64,000 nt of DNA from Buddleja alternifolia (taxonomy: Eukaryota; Streptophyta; Magnoliopsida; Lamiales; Scrophulariaceae). The notes beneath the pieces are model-generated. The model was given only the letters and a program-made list of their open reading frames with translations, ran no database searches and had not been told where the DNA came from. Where the stretch lies: contig CM033400.1 of assembly GCA_019426215.1 (NCBI GenBank), positions 20,878,568 through 20,942,567 on the forward strand. The letters run 5' to 3'. Every line of letters begins with the position of its first letter. Positions within the stretch are counted from its first letter, which is position 1. This document shows positions 46,598 through 58,536 of the stretch, one piece after another. A program made the translations under genes and the position numbers.

Positions 46598-46737
46598 CAC
46601 CTTCTGTTAGTTTTGGACGGAAGGGGGTTTTCGCGCAGGGTTTAACATAACAGGGGGGCCTTTTCGCCTATTTTTTTGACAGAGGGGGGTATATAGCGAT
46701 TTCGGACTAACACAGGGGGGTAAATTATAATCATCCC
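46598..46737 (-). repeat. Right terminal inverted repeat of the MULE
   Basis: Reverse complement begins GGGATGATTATAATTTACCC and continues with blocks matching the left end (TAGGCGAAAA, CCCCTGTTATGTT). It would serve as upstream region for the minus-strand GRF gene. Confidence 0.85.
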
Positions 46738-46746
46738 TTCTAAAAT

Positions 46747-47425
46747 AAATCTGAAGTTATAAAATTTGTTGATCCCAAAAGGCATGCAATATGGTCTAGA
46801 ACGGATGGCGATCGAATAGATCATTGACTTTTAAATATTATGATATGCAAAATAACTATCAGAGAATTAGTCATGAAAAGTTGTTCACATACTAATTTAG
46901 ATATCAACTCGAATTCAATTCACTTGAACAAAGTAAGCTCAAGTTTATATATATGCTAATTTCAAGGCTTCCTCAGCTGAAATAAGTTTTGCTTTTCAAA
47001 TGTTAAATAGAATTCAAACTGAGTGGTTAAGTTCTCAATTTGGTGGAAAATTCAAACAGACAATGTATGATGGTTTGAATGTTGAGAAATCCTTTGACAT
47101 CTATTCTTCTTTAGCAGAGAAACTCATTATCCAAGACTCAATTCTCATACGAATAATCTACTGATATGCAATAAGTGGCCAACCTCTTAGTTCAACTTTT
47201 TAATTCCTCAACCCTGAACTCATACTCTCAGTCTTCTTCAACGATTTAGTATTAGAAATTCCTATTCCAACATAATATATATTTAAGATCACTCATTCGT
47301 ACATATCCAATGAGTTTGACCATTTTCAATCTATTAGAACCAAATTATATTTTCTAATGAAAAATTATCCTCCCCAACCTAATAAAATGTTCATATAACG
47401 AACACAGCCCCATTTTAGACCCATG
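46747..47425. other. Spacer between MULE and chromovirus
   Basis: AT-rich, with no confident gene. A short frame near 47015-47075 is faintly integrase-like but too weak to call. Confidence 0.45.
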
Positions 47426-47430
47426 TACTT

Positions 47431-47770
47431 TGATGTGGAGCAAGGGATCGAACCAAGTGAAGACATGATGGACGAGCTGAGACCGGGACCATTGCGGGTG
47501 TATGTTCGGCTCAAGAAGTTGGCGGGAATGGGACCAGCGAATTAGTGATATGGTCAGAACTTATTATGTTATTTCCTTTCAGTTATTTCCTCATTTGAGG
47601 GTCTTAGTATGGTCAGAAGCTTGTTTAGTATAAGTATTGTTTAGGGTTTTCGCATTATGCATTCAAAAATTGAATCAAGAAAAGCTGAGGCTTTGGGCAA
47701 GAACATGTTTGTTCTTAAGTTTATTGCATATTATTCTTGTGTGCTTTGTTCGTTAATTTATCATCCATTA
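47431..47770 (+). repeat. 5' LTR of the chromovirus
   Basis: Aligned with 52350-52726 from TGATGTGGAGCAAGGGAT to TTCGTTAATTTATCATCCAT, with scattered differences and a ~40-base deletion relative to the 3' copy. Its last dinucleotide is TA rather than CA. Confidence 0.9.
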
Positions 47771-47813
47771 ATTTGATCCGACCTGCCGGATCCAAAACAC
47801 CCATGAAATCAGG

Positions 47814-50800
47814 ATGGTGGAAACTCGCGCAGGGGCTAACGATGGACGACTTCAGGCAATCGAGAAGGCGTTGAGTATTTTCACCGAGGAGCAGGTACAG
47901 GTGAAAGGTAGTATCGCTGCTTTACAAATTCAGGTGGCTGAGCTTCTGAAGGGGATGAATGTATTGATGGTGGTGGACGCTAATGCAGCAGCTGCTGTAG
48001 CCAGTTACGCGACGGTGGTACAGTTAAATGCGTCAAATCTATATCATCCGCATCTGGGGGCTATCGCCTCCACCGACGTGGGAATAACAGCCCCAATACC
48101 AGCATTACAGACGTTTGACGGGACCGATCCTTTGAAGTGGTTGGCGCGCATGAAACAACACTTCAACATACATCCGTTCACGGATGCGCTGAAATTTCAA
48201 GTTGTTATGGTCGCCATGGATGGTGCCACACTCCATTGGTTTCGATGATTAAAACACCGTAGACCGAACTTCTCATGGCAGGAATTGTCGCACATACTAA
48301 TTACTCGATTTGACGAGTGGGGAGATGGTAACCCATATGAGCGATTAGCGGCGACTCGTCAAACCGAGTGCATGGACGCTTATGTCAACCTATTTATGCA
48401 ACTGGTAAATAAGGTTTCGGGGCTTTCAGATGATCACTATCTGGGCTATTTTATGAACGGGTTACAAGAGAAAATTCGTTGTCAGGTTACACATTTTGGA
48501 CCCGAGGGATCTGGACTCAGTCATGTAGATGGCCCATAACATCGAAACAGCCATGCGGGTGCAACAAAAGGATACGGGGCTGTTTCGGGCAACCTCGCAG
48601 CAATTTTGAAATTTGTCACAGGCGAATCGTATCACCGGACCACCACAGCGATTGGCTCTCCCTGCCCCACCTGTCGCGACAGGACTACCGCCGCCAGCGC
48701 ATAATAGATCCGGGAAAGGGGGTCAAGTACCGACCAAGGCTCCTTTTAGACAATTACCTGATGCCGAGAGGGATGAACTTCATCAAAAAGTCTGTGTTTT
48801 AGGTGCAAGGCACCGTATCATTTGCAACACAGCTGTCCAATGAAGCATTTATGAATTTTATTCGTTGCCGATGATGAGGCACCCTTATTAGAATTGGAGG
48901 AATTGAACATGGAGAAGGAATCGATCAAGCAGCTGGAACCAACGATTGGAGAGGATTTTAAAGTGGCAGCGTTGTCTTTATGTTCCGCTGCGTGAATGTT
49001 GAGGCCATGCACGTTGCACCTTAGGGGGTACGTGGAAGGTTACTATTTTGGTGGACAGGGGGGCGAGTCACAATTTTATATTCTCAAAACTGGTGGCTCA
49101 ATTAGAATTGGGGACTGTCGCCACAAGTAAGTTTGGGGTACAATTAGGCGATGGAAAGCGTATCAAGTCCACCGGTGTTTGTCAGAAATTAATGATACAG
49201 TTGGAGGTGATGAAGGTACGAGCCAATTGTTACGTGTTTCTATAGGGCGGAGTGGACCTGATTCTCGGCGTGGCATGGCTGGCCACTTTGGGAAATGTCG
49301 AAGTAGATTGGCAGGAGATGACCATGATTTTTCAATGGGAAGGGGCGTCGGTTTTGCTGACCGGTGACACGTCGACACGTCGGTCGAAAGTATCCCTGAA
49401 ATCTTTATGCCATACTGCAGACTTAGCATTTTTTGCGGTAGTGATTGAGGAGCATGGATCTTGGCATATTTTAGGGGAGACCGTGGGTAGTGATCTTGAG
49501 AAGAGTGCAATGGCAACCGTCTTTGTGGACTATTCGGATGTGTTTAGTGAGCCAGAAGGTTTACCATCGAGATGGGATTCGGATCAACGAATTAATTAGT
49601 TGAGGGATCCGGGCCGTTGTCTATTCGGCCATATACATACGGTCATTTGCAAAAAGATGAGGTGGAACGGTTAGTAGGAGACATGCTTACCGCAGGCATT
49701 ATTCGACCGAGTTCGAGACCTTTTTCGAGTCTGGTTCTACTTGTTAAAATGAAAGACGGTAGCTGGAGGTTCTGTGTCAATTATCGGGAACTTAATAAGG
49801 TGACAATCTCGGATAAGTATCCCATTCCGATAATACAAGAGATGTTGGACGAGTTATTAAGGCGAACGATTTTCTCAAAAATTGATTTGCGGTCGGGTTA
49901 TCACCAAATTCGAGTTAGTCGTTCTGACATTCAGAAGATGGCTTTTCGTACTCACAGTGGGCATTATGAGTTCCTCCTCATGCCGTTCGGGTTATCTAAC
50001 GCACCAACAACTTTTCAAGCAACAATGAATGATCTCTTTTAAACCCTATTTACGTAAGTTCGTATTAGTTTTCTTTGATGATATTTTAGTATATAGTCGT
50101 ACATGTTTAGAGCATATTGAGCAGCTTTCTATTGTGCTTGAAAGTTTGTGCATAAACTCATTTAAGGCAAATCGCAAGAAGTGTTCTTTTGGGTGTGCAA
50201 AAGTGGAATACTTAGTCCATATTATCTCAGTAGTGGGCATCTCGATGGATCCGTCCAAAATCTCAACCGTGGTGGATTAGCAGACGCCGAAATCTGTCAG
50301 GGTAATGCGTGGGTTTTTGGGTCTAACCGGTTACTACCGCCGGTTTGTAAGAAATTATGGCATGATCGCGAGGCCACTTACTCAGTTGCTGAAAAAAGAG
50401 GCGTCGAATAGATTTGAGTGGACGAGGGAAGCAGCGGCTGCTTTTCGTGAATTGAAGGATGCATTAAATTCAACTCCGGGTTTGGCTATGCCCGACTTTG
50501 CTAAGCAAATTGTTATTGAGTGCGACGAGTCCGGGATGGGGATAGGTGTGGTGTTGATGCAAGAGCGGAGACCGATAGCTTATTTTAGCAATGCTCTGGC
50601 CGATAGTAATTTATCAAAATCCACCTACGAGAGGGAGTTAATGGGGTTGATGCTTGCAATTTAACATTGGCGACCATACTTAGTGATCTGTCAGTTTACG
50701 GTGAAGACCGGTCACCATAGTCTCAAACATTTATTGAATCAGAGAATTGTCACTCCGCACAGCAAAATTAGGTGGCTAAGTTGATGGGATATGTCTTAGA

Positions 50801-52464
50801 TATCGTGTATGGGTCATCGAATAAGGCCGCGGGTTCGTTATCTCGACGCTTGGAACCCGAAGCAGTGTGCACGATTGTGAGTGGACCGACTTGGACTGAT
50901 CATGTAGAAGTTTTTGAGGAGCAGCAGCAGGATGATTACATTAGGGGTGATCATGGTGGTACAGGCGGACCCTACCTGTAAATCGGGTTTTGAGGTCAAA
51001 GAGGGGCGGCTGTTTTACAAGAGCAGTGTGGTGTTACCAGCGAACTCGACATGGATTTCCCGATTATTGCATGAGTTTCACGACACACCGGCTGGGGAAC
51101 ACACGGGAGTATTGAGAACATATCGTCGTCTCGCAGCAAGTGTTTATTGGCATGGTATGTTTCGACGGGTAAAGGAATATGTGGCTAATTGCTTGGTTTG
51201 TCAGAAATCGAAATATGAATCTCAATCGCGGCGGTATTACTTCAACCGCTGCCTATTCCCGACATGATATGGGAGGATATATTGATGGATTTTATCACGG
51301 GGTTGCCTAAGTAACAGGGATTTTCATGTGTTTTTGTGGTGGTTGACCGATTATCAAAATATGGGCATTTCATTTCACTTAGGCATCCTTTAACCGCGCG
51401 CAAGGTGCTTGAAATTTTCCTCAAGGAGATCATTCGATTGCATGGTGATCCTCGTTTGATTGTAAGTGATCGTAACCCTTTATTTATGAGTTCATTTTGG
51501 CATGAATTATTTTGCATGCAAGGAACTAAATTAAAAATATAGTACGCCTTATTATCCGAAGACCAATGGGCAAACTGAGGTTCTGAACCGGGTTTTGGAG
51601 ACATATTTGCACTGTTTCTCCTTTGAGTATCCAAGAAAGTGGCTTGGTTGGTTGTCATGGGCAGAGTATTGGTACAACACTTCGTTTCAAACGGCGGCGA
51701 AAATTACTCCTTTTGAAATCGTCTATGGGAGGCCATCCCTATCTCTTCAACATTATTTCCCGGATGAGTGTAGAGTGGAGTCGGTTGCAAGTGTATTGAA
51801 GGATAGAGATGCCATCTTGTGAAAATTGAAATCCAATTTAGTGCATGCAAGAGAGTTGATGGTTAAATATGCAAACAAACATCGTCGAGATTTGGAGTTC
51901 CAAGTGGGCGACTTCGTCTTTCTCAAAATTCGACCATACCGCCAAAATTCATTAGCCAGCCGGGGTTATTCGAAACTGTCAGCTAAGTTCTATGGGCCCT
52001 TCGAAATTTTGAAATGAGTGGGGGCGGTTGCATATGAGTTACGATTACCCAACTCAAGCTGCATCCATCTGATGTTCCATGTGTCGCAGCTGAAACGAGT
52101 CTATGGGGATCACCCGGTTGAACAAGAATTGCCACCGAGCTTGGAGGTGGATGACACAGCTCTGTTTGTGCCTGACAAGGTGTTGAGGACTCAGATTCGA
52201 CGTAATGGAGACAAAGTGACTCGCGCGATGTTGGTTACTTGGGAGGGAAAATCGATTGATGATGCTACTTGGATGGAGGTCGGCGAGTTAGGCACCCAAT
52301 TTCTCACTTTTCGCCTTGAGGACGAGGCTTATTTTGAGAGGGAGGGAGTTGATGTGGAGCAAGGGATTGGACCAAGTGAAGGCATGATGGATGAGCCGAG
52401 ACCGGGACCATTGCGGGTGTATGTTTGGCGCAAGAAGTTGGCGGGAGCGGGACCAACGAATTAG
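47814..52464 (+). pseudogene. gag-pol polyprotein of the chromovirus, interrupted
   Basis: The start MVETRAGANDGRLQ at 47814 opens a gag frame (capsid PALQTFDGTDPLKWLARMKQ) that stops at 48246 and resumes in frame to 48537. A zinc knuckle of the form C-x2-C-x4-H-x4-C is readable near 48793-48834. The protease site reads DRGAS (about 49051) where DSGAS or DTGAS is expected. RT is at 49617-50200 ([21 protein letters not shown]) with FFDD as the catalytic box (about 50071), after a one-base insertion near 50038. RNase H starts IVIECDESGMGIG (about 50509). The integrase zinc finger ends CLVCQKSK, the core has VSDRNPLF, then PYYPKTNGQTEVLNR. A chromodomain-like end (MLVTWEGKSIDDATWMEV, 52230-52283) runs on into the 3' LTR to a stop at 52462. 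Many stops and frameshifts are present. Confidence 0.95.
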
Positions 52465-52726
52465 TTATTAAGTCGGGTCAATTTATAATTATTCGTTATT
52501 ATTATTATAGCAAGTTATTATGTTATTTCCTTTCAGTTATTTCCTTTTTGATGAGAGTCCTAGTATGGTAAGAAGTTTGTTTAGTATAAGTATTGTTTAG
52601 GGTTTTCGGATTATGCATTCAGAAATTGAATCAAGAAAAGTTGAGGCTTTGGGCAAGAACACGTTTGTTCTTGAGTTTATTGCGTATTATTCTTGTGTGC
52701 TTTGTTCGTTAATTTATCATCCATCA
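52350..52726 (+). repeat. 3' LTR of the chromovirus, overlapping the pol C-terminus
   Basis: Starts TGATGTGGAGCAAGG right after the purine tract and ends ATCCATCA. The last ~38 codons of pol lie inside it. Confidence 0.92.
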
Positions 52727-52859
52727 TACTTGGATCCATATAGGGGCCCCAAACATATGAATATTTTCTTTTAAAAATGATTATCAGCCTGCATCCAATA
52801 AACACACTCCAAGATGGCAAAAGAGGGGATGCGTGAAAATACAAGGCAGCTCCAAAAAG

Positions 52860-53545
52860 CAGGGACGGATTTAGGGGGGGCCTGGGGGGGGCGGCCCCCC
52901 CGAGATTTCAAATTTTTTCGATAGGTTATATATAATTTCAGAATATGGCCCCTCCAACAATTTATTTATTCAGTTCTTTTCATGGATTAATGATAACCAT
53001 GGCCGAGTTGGTTGCTGGCCCAGCTGTTAAGAATTTCAGATGAGCAAAATTCTAAAGGGCAGGGGTTCGATTCCCCCTGCCATCTTTTATGCAATTATTT
53101 TTTTTCATCCCCTTTCTCAATTAATGTCCTTATTTTGATTTTAAAAAAAGTAATTACCATTAAAAACTTATCTTTTATATATCTATTAGGATTAGATTAA
53201 TACACTTATTACAGTTAGAATTAGAATGAACAAATATTTTTTAAGAAAAATATAACAAAGGATAGTTAATTGCGGAGAAATAGATACAGAGTCTATTATA
53301 GATGAATATTATAATATGAAAAAACGTTGTGTAAAATTTCGATAGACTTTTTTAAGAATTTCTTTACATTTCAAAACTACTATAAGTTTATTGTAAGTTA
53401 GTTTTGTTTTCTTACACGTGATAATTATTATTTTATTTATTCGTTAGAACTAAAATAAGTTTAAATTTATATTTATATACACTGTAAAAAAAATTACTCG
53501 AATGCACTTCGGCCCCCCAAGAAGTCAATCCTGGATCCGTCCCTG
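52860..53545. mobile_element. hAT-type MITE with 8-bp TSD and an internal tRNA-like segment
   Basis: Ends are CAGGGACGGATTTAGG (52860) and the reverse complement of CAGGGACGGATCCAGG (53530-53545). Flanks CCAAAAAG (52852-52859) and CCCAAAAG (53546-53553) agree at 7 of 8 bases. No transposase is present (686 bp). CAGGG ends and an 8-bp duplication indicate hAT. A tRNA-like block with A and B boxes lies inside. Confidence 0.85.
52992..53084 (+). other. tRNA-like segment (RNA polymerase III A and B boxes)
   Basis: TGGCCGAGTTGG (53000-53011) is a perfect-looking A box and GGTTCGATTCC (53064-53074) a perfect B box. The B box sits in a strong hairpin, GGCAGGGG-TTCGATT-CCCCCTGCC. A TTTTAT tract follows at 53085. 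A full cloverleaf is not evident, so this is not called a tRNA gene. It may be a SINE-like head or a pol III promoter captured in the MITE. Confidence 0.6.
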
Positions 53546-53720
53546 CCCAAAAGAAATACGAGGTAGCAGAAATTCTCGTCAATAACTTCAGCTTAATGAG
53601 ATATCTACCACAAATGGATTGATCATGTAAGACAATACATGGGAGCTTTATGAATTCTCCGCTTAACTAATCCAAAGAATTATACACAATTAGGCAATAT
53701 GCTAGCCGTGTTCGACTCAA

Positions 53721-53742
53721 ATATATATATATATATATATAT
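53721..53742. repeat. (AT)n microsatellite
   Basis: Eleven or so AT dinucleotides in a row. Confidence 0.9.
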
Positions 53743-53770
53743 AAATACAATGCCTAATAATTGTTGATGG

Positions 53771-54421
53771 AGGCCTTGTATGATTTTGTTTTCAAAACCC
53801 AAATCTCAATTCTCAATTTTTTTGAAACTCAAATCATGTTTGGCCCAACTTATTGACCCAAGTTCAATTTCTTATTTCTCAACATTTTGAAAATCCAAAC
53901 CCAAAACAACTCTCAACTAATTAAAATCTCACCTATACAACCCCTAAGAATTGGCATTTTACCATGGGGTCTTTCCCATGTCTTCCTACCCCATCCCATC
54001 AATTCAATTATCCAACCACTCCTATTATCCTATCTATATATACTTGTCATATATATATATATATATGTATATATATACACACACACACACATAAATATAA
54101 TTAACTACACCACTAACTATAAAAATATTTACTTTATGTCAAATCATGTTACAATTTTTTATTCTACTTATATCTAAAAATAAACATTCATCCAAACATA
54201 TTCTCATTCTCATCACGTCTTTTCGTAGAGATATTCACACAAAATTACATTCATCCAAACATATTTTCATTTTCAACTTATAAACTAACAACTCAAAACA
54301 ACTCATCCAAACATATTTTCATTTTAACACGAAAACCAATAAAAGTTTGAAAACTCACTTTTCTATATTTTTCAACTTGAAAATTGAGAATTAGAAATGA
54401 AAACAATACCATACAAGCCCT
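53771..54421. mobile_element. MITE with GGCCTTGTATG-type terminal inverted repeats
   Basis: The left end AGGCCTTGTATGATTTTGTT matches the reverse complement of the right end (AGGGCTTGTATGGTATTGTT). A further shared block is TCTCAATTTT. The interior has a TA/CA microsatellite (54050-54092) and three copies of CATCCAAACATATT (54191, 54252, 54305). No coding is present. The ends suggest a PIF/Harbinger (Tourist-like) type, but no clean target duplication was found. Confidence 0.65.
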
Positions 54422-54475
54422 GTATGGTATTCTTTTGTACTTGTTTCATGGTGGAAAAAATGCACTTTCTGCATT

Positions 54476-57400
54476 TCACCTCCCTGTACATATACATTCT
54501 GGATATGGGTTCTGGTAGAAGGATTCCTCCAGCCTCAACCGCGCTCGGCCCTTGATTCCTGAAGGGGCACCTGCTCTTCTCCGAGGCGCACCATACCTGC
54601 AGCAGCTCACCACATTTACATTCTCATATTTGAAAGTATCAATTTACCAGTTAGCCAAATCGAAAATAGAAATCGATTAGGTTAAAAAACCAAATCGAAT
54701 AGGAAAATCTGGTCTTGTATTTACTATGCTAAATCCTTGTTCTGAAATTTCTGGTATAATTTTACCGAGTGCACACCTCTAATTGTTGAGTTAAACTCAT
54801 CTAAATTGTCTCAAATTGGATATTTTGGTTAGGTATACATTGTCAGGGGAAATAATGTTCTTAGATGAGGTCAGCAAATTCCATTAGTCTTTAAGATGAA
54901 GGTGGATATTATGAGCTCAAAAAGTGGTTTCGAGTGGATCTGACTGTAACTGTACTAAATAAGGGAAGTGCATAATGTAATTAACCCAAAAAGAGTACTT
55001 CACCGCATTTAAAATTTAACTATCACATCTCAACACCATAGGAATTACCACAAAAGCACTAGGAGAAACAGGAAATAATACAATTTAGACTGTATTAGTA
55101 GAACTGCAGTATAAAGATTATACCAAGAAAGGGAACATATATGCTGGTCAAACTTACGGAGGTGAACTTGTTTACATTACCTTTTCTCATGCAATTTCTT
55201 CACATGTTGGGACAAAGATGAAACTTGAAGCAGTCCAGCTTCCACTTTATCAAATAATTGAACTAGGCCTTTCCTGCACACATACATTTGTGAATGATTG
55301 CAGAACCAAGAAGATCAATACCTCCCAGTGCATGATGTTTGTAACTATCAATAGGACCAAATGAAGAAAAACGTGAATTATGAGTATGTGATAAAGAACA
55401 AAGATTCTACAGCCAATACCTCTCCAAGTACAATTAAAAAAAAAATAACAAACCCTCCTTGTGTTTCATTAGAGATACAAATCGGTACAGAAGGCCTAAT
55501 TTTTTGAGTGAGGTTGTTCCTCTCATACTTCAAACGTAAATTGTCAACTATTATCTTTAGAAGATCTTGAATACAGAATATGGTATTTTTTTTAATTTTA
55601 ATTCTACAAATATAAATTAAGCACAACTTCAAAAATTAGATTTAATTAGAAAGTTGTTCTGGTTGTTACAACATCATGCTCTCACAGTTTTCTTCATGTC
55701 ATTGATCAGATACATGATTTCATGTGTGATTTAGACATGATCAACCAAACATCCAAAATACCTAGACAGATCAAATTGAGATCACGGAAAGATTTTCTGT
55801 AGCTGTGACAGACAGAGATTCAGTGAAATTTCACATAGCCGAGATAGAATCAGACAGAGAGGTCATGGTGAAAATTTATTTAGTCGTGATAGAATGAATT
55901 CACGGGGTTCATCCTTTAGTCTACATCCATGAGAAATTCCCAAAGGGCTAGAATCCTTACATTTCTCTTTTAAAGTAATATTACAATAATCGTTCATATA
56001 GATTATTTACAAATGTCAATAAATAATAAATGGAGAAAAAATCACTAAAATCATATTAAATATCTTGCAGCCTAGGCTGCTCAAATAGATATCATAGTGA
56101 TCGTTCAATTGTATCAATGAATTGGTCTTGATTGATTCTTAACAAAGATCAAGGAGATTTATGTATGACCAGAAACAACCTGTTTCTGCAATGGGGTTAA
56201 GGCCATAAGAGAAAATTTGTCCATGTCATGACAAAATGAAAATGTGAATTGAGATGACCACCCAAAAAAAAACTATGTGAATGAATCTGCCTTCTACCTG
56301 AAACAATTTCAGCCAACCAGCGGAGCACTTGTTTACAAATCCCGCTTCGGCAACTGTTCTGGATTTCCAGGCGGTAATAAATTGATTGCAGAAATGCTCA
56401 GAACAGAAATATTTACCCCAAGAACAGATACGAATCCTTTTCCCAAAATGGGATTTTTATTTAACACAAGAGGAAAAAATCATTTTGGTATACTATTGTC
56501 AAATTGATACATTAACTTTCAGAAATATTCTAATTGGTATGTCAATTTACTATAATTACCAAGTCATTATTGTCAATCAATTGCAGATTATAATCATTAA
56601 AAAATACGAACCTTCTTATACAGGAAACATGTTACTTATATGAAATTAGCAGCCACACCCGCCCACATTCACACTCAAAAATATAAATATACGTCTGTAT
56701 ATGTAATTAATATGTTCCGATATTTTTTATTTATCATTGCAACTCCAGCTGTCAATTGCAAATTCTCATAGGTAAACCTGCAGCTCAAGTAAACAGACCC
56801 TAAATACTTACTCTGATTTACCCTTAATTTATGCCCTAATGACGTCCAGGAAGGATCATTACCCACGTAAACCAGCCTAAGTGCCATTCCTACATACAAG
56901 GAATGACATGCATATTTTCTTTTAAAAATGCATCCCAGAAAGTAGTATGAACTCCCCATGATGTAAAAAATGAAGTAAAAAGGAAGAAATTGTAAGAGGA
57001 CCTGGAGGAAAACAGGACAGAACTTTAAAATCTGAACAGCCAATTGCATGTTGACCAAAAACTTTAAAAGCGATATGTAGAACTCCTCAGTGCTATAATT
57101 GAAGAGAATTAAGCTGGCAATCAACGTAATGCTCTACCAAGAAGGGGGACAGATAGCATTTGGAATAATCATCTTCTCTAGTTTTCGGCTCCCTTAGTTT
57201 TTTCAGCTTTTGGCTACAAATCTATTGTATATATAAAGTGTTCATAACACAAATTTTCTTGAAGTATGAAGCAATATGATATTGAGATATGCAGCTAATA
57301 ATACCTGTCCGGAGTGATTGTTTTCCGATGTCCTAAGAATCGGCGATGGCCTTCAACAGTTCTTGCCATGTTGCCCGAATGTGATGGAACGAAAACATCA

Positions 57401-58456
57401 CTTTCAACAGAGATGATATAATCAAGGGCAGCAGTTTGCGATGCATGACCCGAAAATGTTCTCAGTTCTTCTTTGGTTGCAAGCATTTCCTGTCATTAAT
57501 GAGAAACTTAGCCTGGTTGCTTAAAATAGATTGACCTGGCGGATAAAACCAGTTCTTTGAAGTTCTCAGTGCAAAACAACTAACTTTGGAAACTATGTTT
57601 GGGAAGCGAGAAGTGAGCTCTGAGAGGTGAGTGTCACCACTATAAATTTCCCCAGCAGCAATATATATCAGCGTAGAAGGAGGATAACCAAGAGCTTGAA
57701 GAAATATTCCGACCTCCTTTGGTGTTAGAGGGCACAAACCATCGATTCTCTGTTCGGTAGAATTAATATTCTTGATTTTCCAGTGATTCGTATTCTCCCT
57801 AATCAACACCAAGATTAAGAAAAGAAAGCTAGCTAATATTAGCAAAGTTGCTAAGGTAATTAAAGAGTAAAGGGATAAGAGATGTAATGTTCTCATTGTA
57901 AATTGTAGTTCACCTAGTCCACAGAAATTTCAAAAAAGTAGAACAGGAAGAGATTCAAATAGATTTGGCTGCTGTACAATTTTGAATAACTCAATCAGCT
58001 ACTGAAGCATGATGCACAACATTTTATGATGAGAACATCTTTCCCATGCCTAAAGAAAATTTATGGTAATAGTTATGTCAAATTGTTCATAATAAAGTAA
58101 AATCAAGTTATAGAGATTCAATGGCCAGAACTCCAAAATGATATAGCTGTATCACCAGATTCAGCTATCAGACGCATACGCTATAGAATATTTAAAATGT
58201 AGGATCAATGCCCTTTTATAATTATTACCAAGTGGACCAGGCCGTCTGCCCAGCATAGAGAGCATGTGGATGGTCACTAATTAATCAGCAAAATCACCAG
58301 GGACAAAAAAATTACTAACTCGGTATAGCTATAGTACAGTGAACATCCTCAAAGAAATAAGACAGGCATGAAATGTTGTATGTTGAATTAAGGAGGTATA
58401 AGTCAACCATAAGAGAACTAAAGGAGCAGTTTTTATTTACAAATTTTACACATGTT

Positions 58457-58488
<32 letters not shown>

Positions 58489-58502
58489 AAAATTTTGAAC
58501 AT

Positions 58503-58536
<34 letters not shown>

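Larger units (their letters stand above)
40131..46737 (+). mobile_element. Mutator-like element (MULE) with 9-bp TSD TTCTAAAAT
   Basis: 6607 bp, with an exact 9-bp duplication TTCTAAAAT at 40122-40130 and 46738-46746. The left end GGGATAATTATAATTTACCC matches the reverse complement of the right end (GGGATGATTATAATTTACCC). Further matching blocks (TAGGCGAAAA, CCCCTGTTATGTT) extend over about 100-140 bases. It contains a decayed mudrA-type transposase on the plus strand and an intact small GRF zinc-finger ORF on the minus strand near the right end. Confidence 0.95.
47431..52726 (+). mobile_element. Chromovirus (Ty3/gypsy with chromodomain), decayed, TSD TACTT
   Basis: LTRs at 47431-47770 (340 bp) and 52350-52726 (377 bp) begin TGATGTGGAGCAAGGG. 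They end CATCCATTA and CATCCATCA. TACTT flanks the element at 47426-47430 and 52727-52731. A purine tract (GAGAGGGAGGGAG) lies just before the 3' LTR. Gag, protease, RT, RNase H, integrase and a chromodomain are in gypsy order. The sequence after the 5' LTR (TTTGATCCGACCTGCC) is only a poor match to a TGGTATC-type primer site, probably degraded. Confidence 0.95.

Noticed and set aside
47015..47080. Copia integrase fragment before the chromovirus
   Set aside because: Only a faint resemblance (QTEWLSSQFGGKF) in one frame, too weak to call.
53000..53084. Functional tRNA gene
   Set aside because: A and B boxes are good, but no complete cloverleaf with acceptor stem and anticodon arm can be drawn; kept only as a tRNA-like segment.
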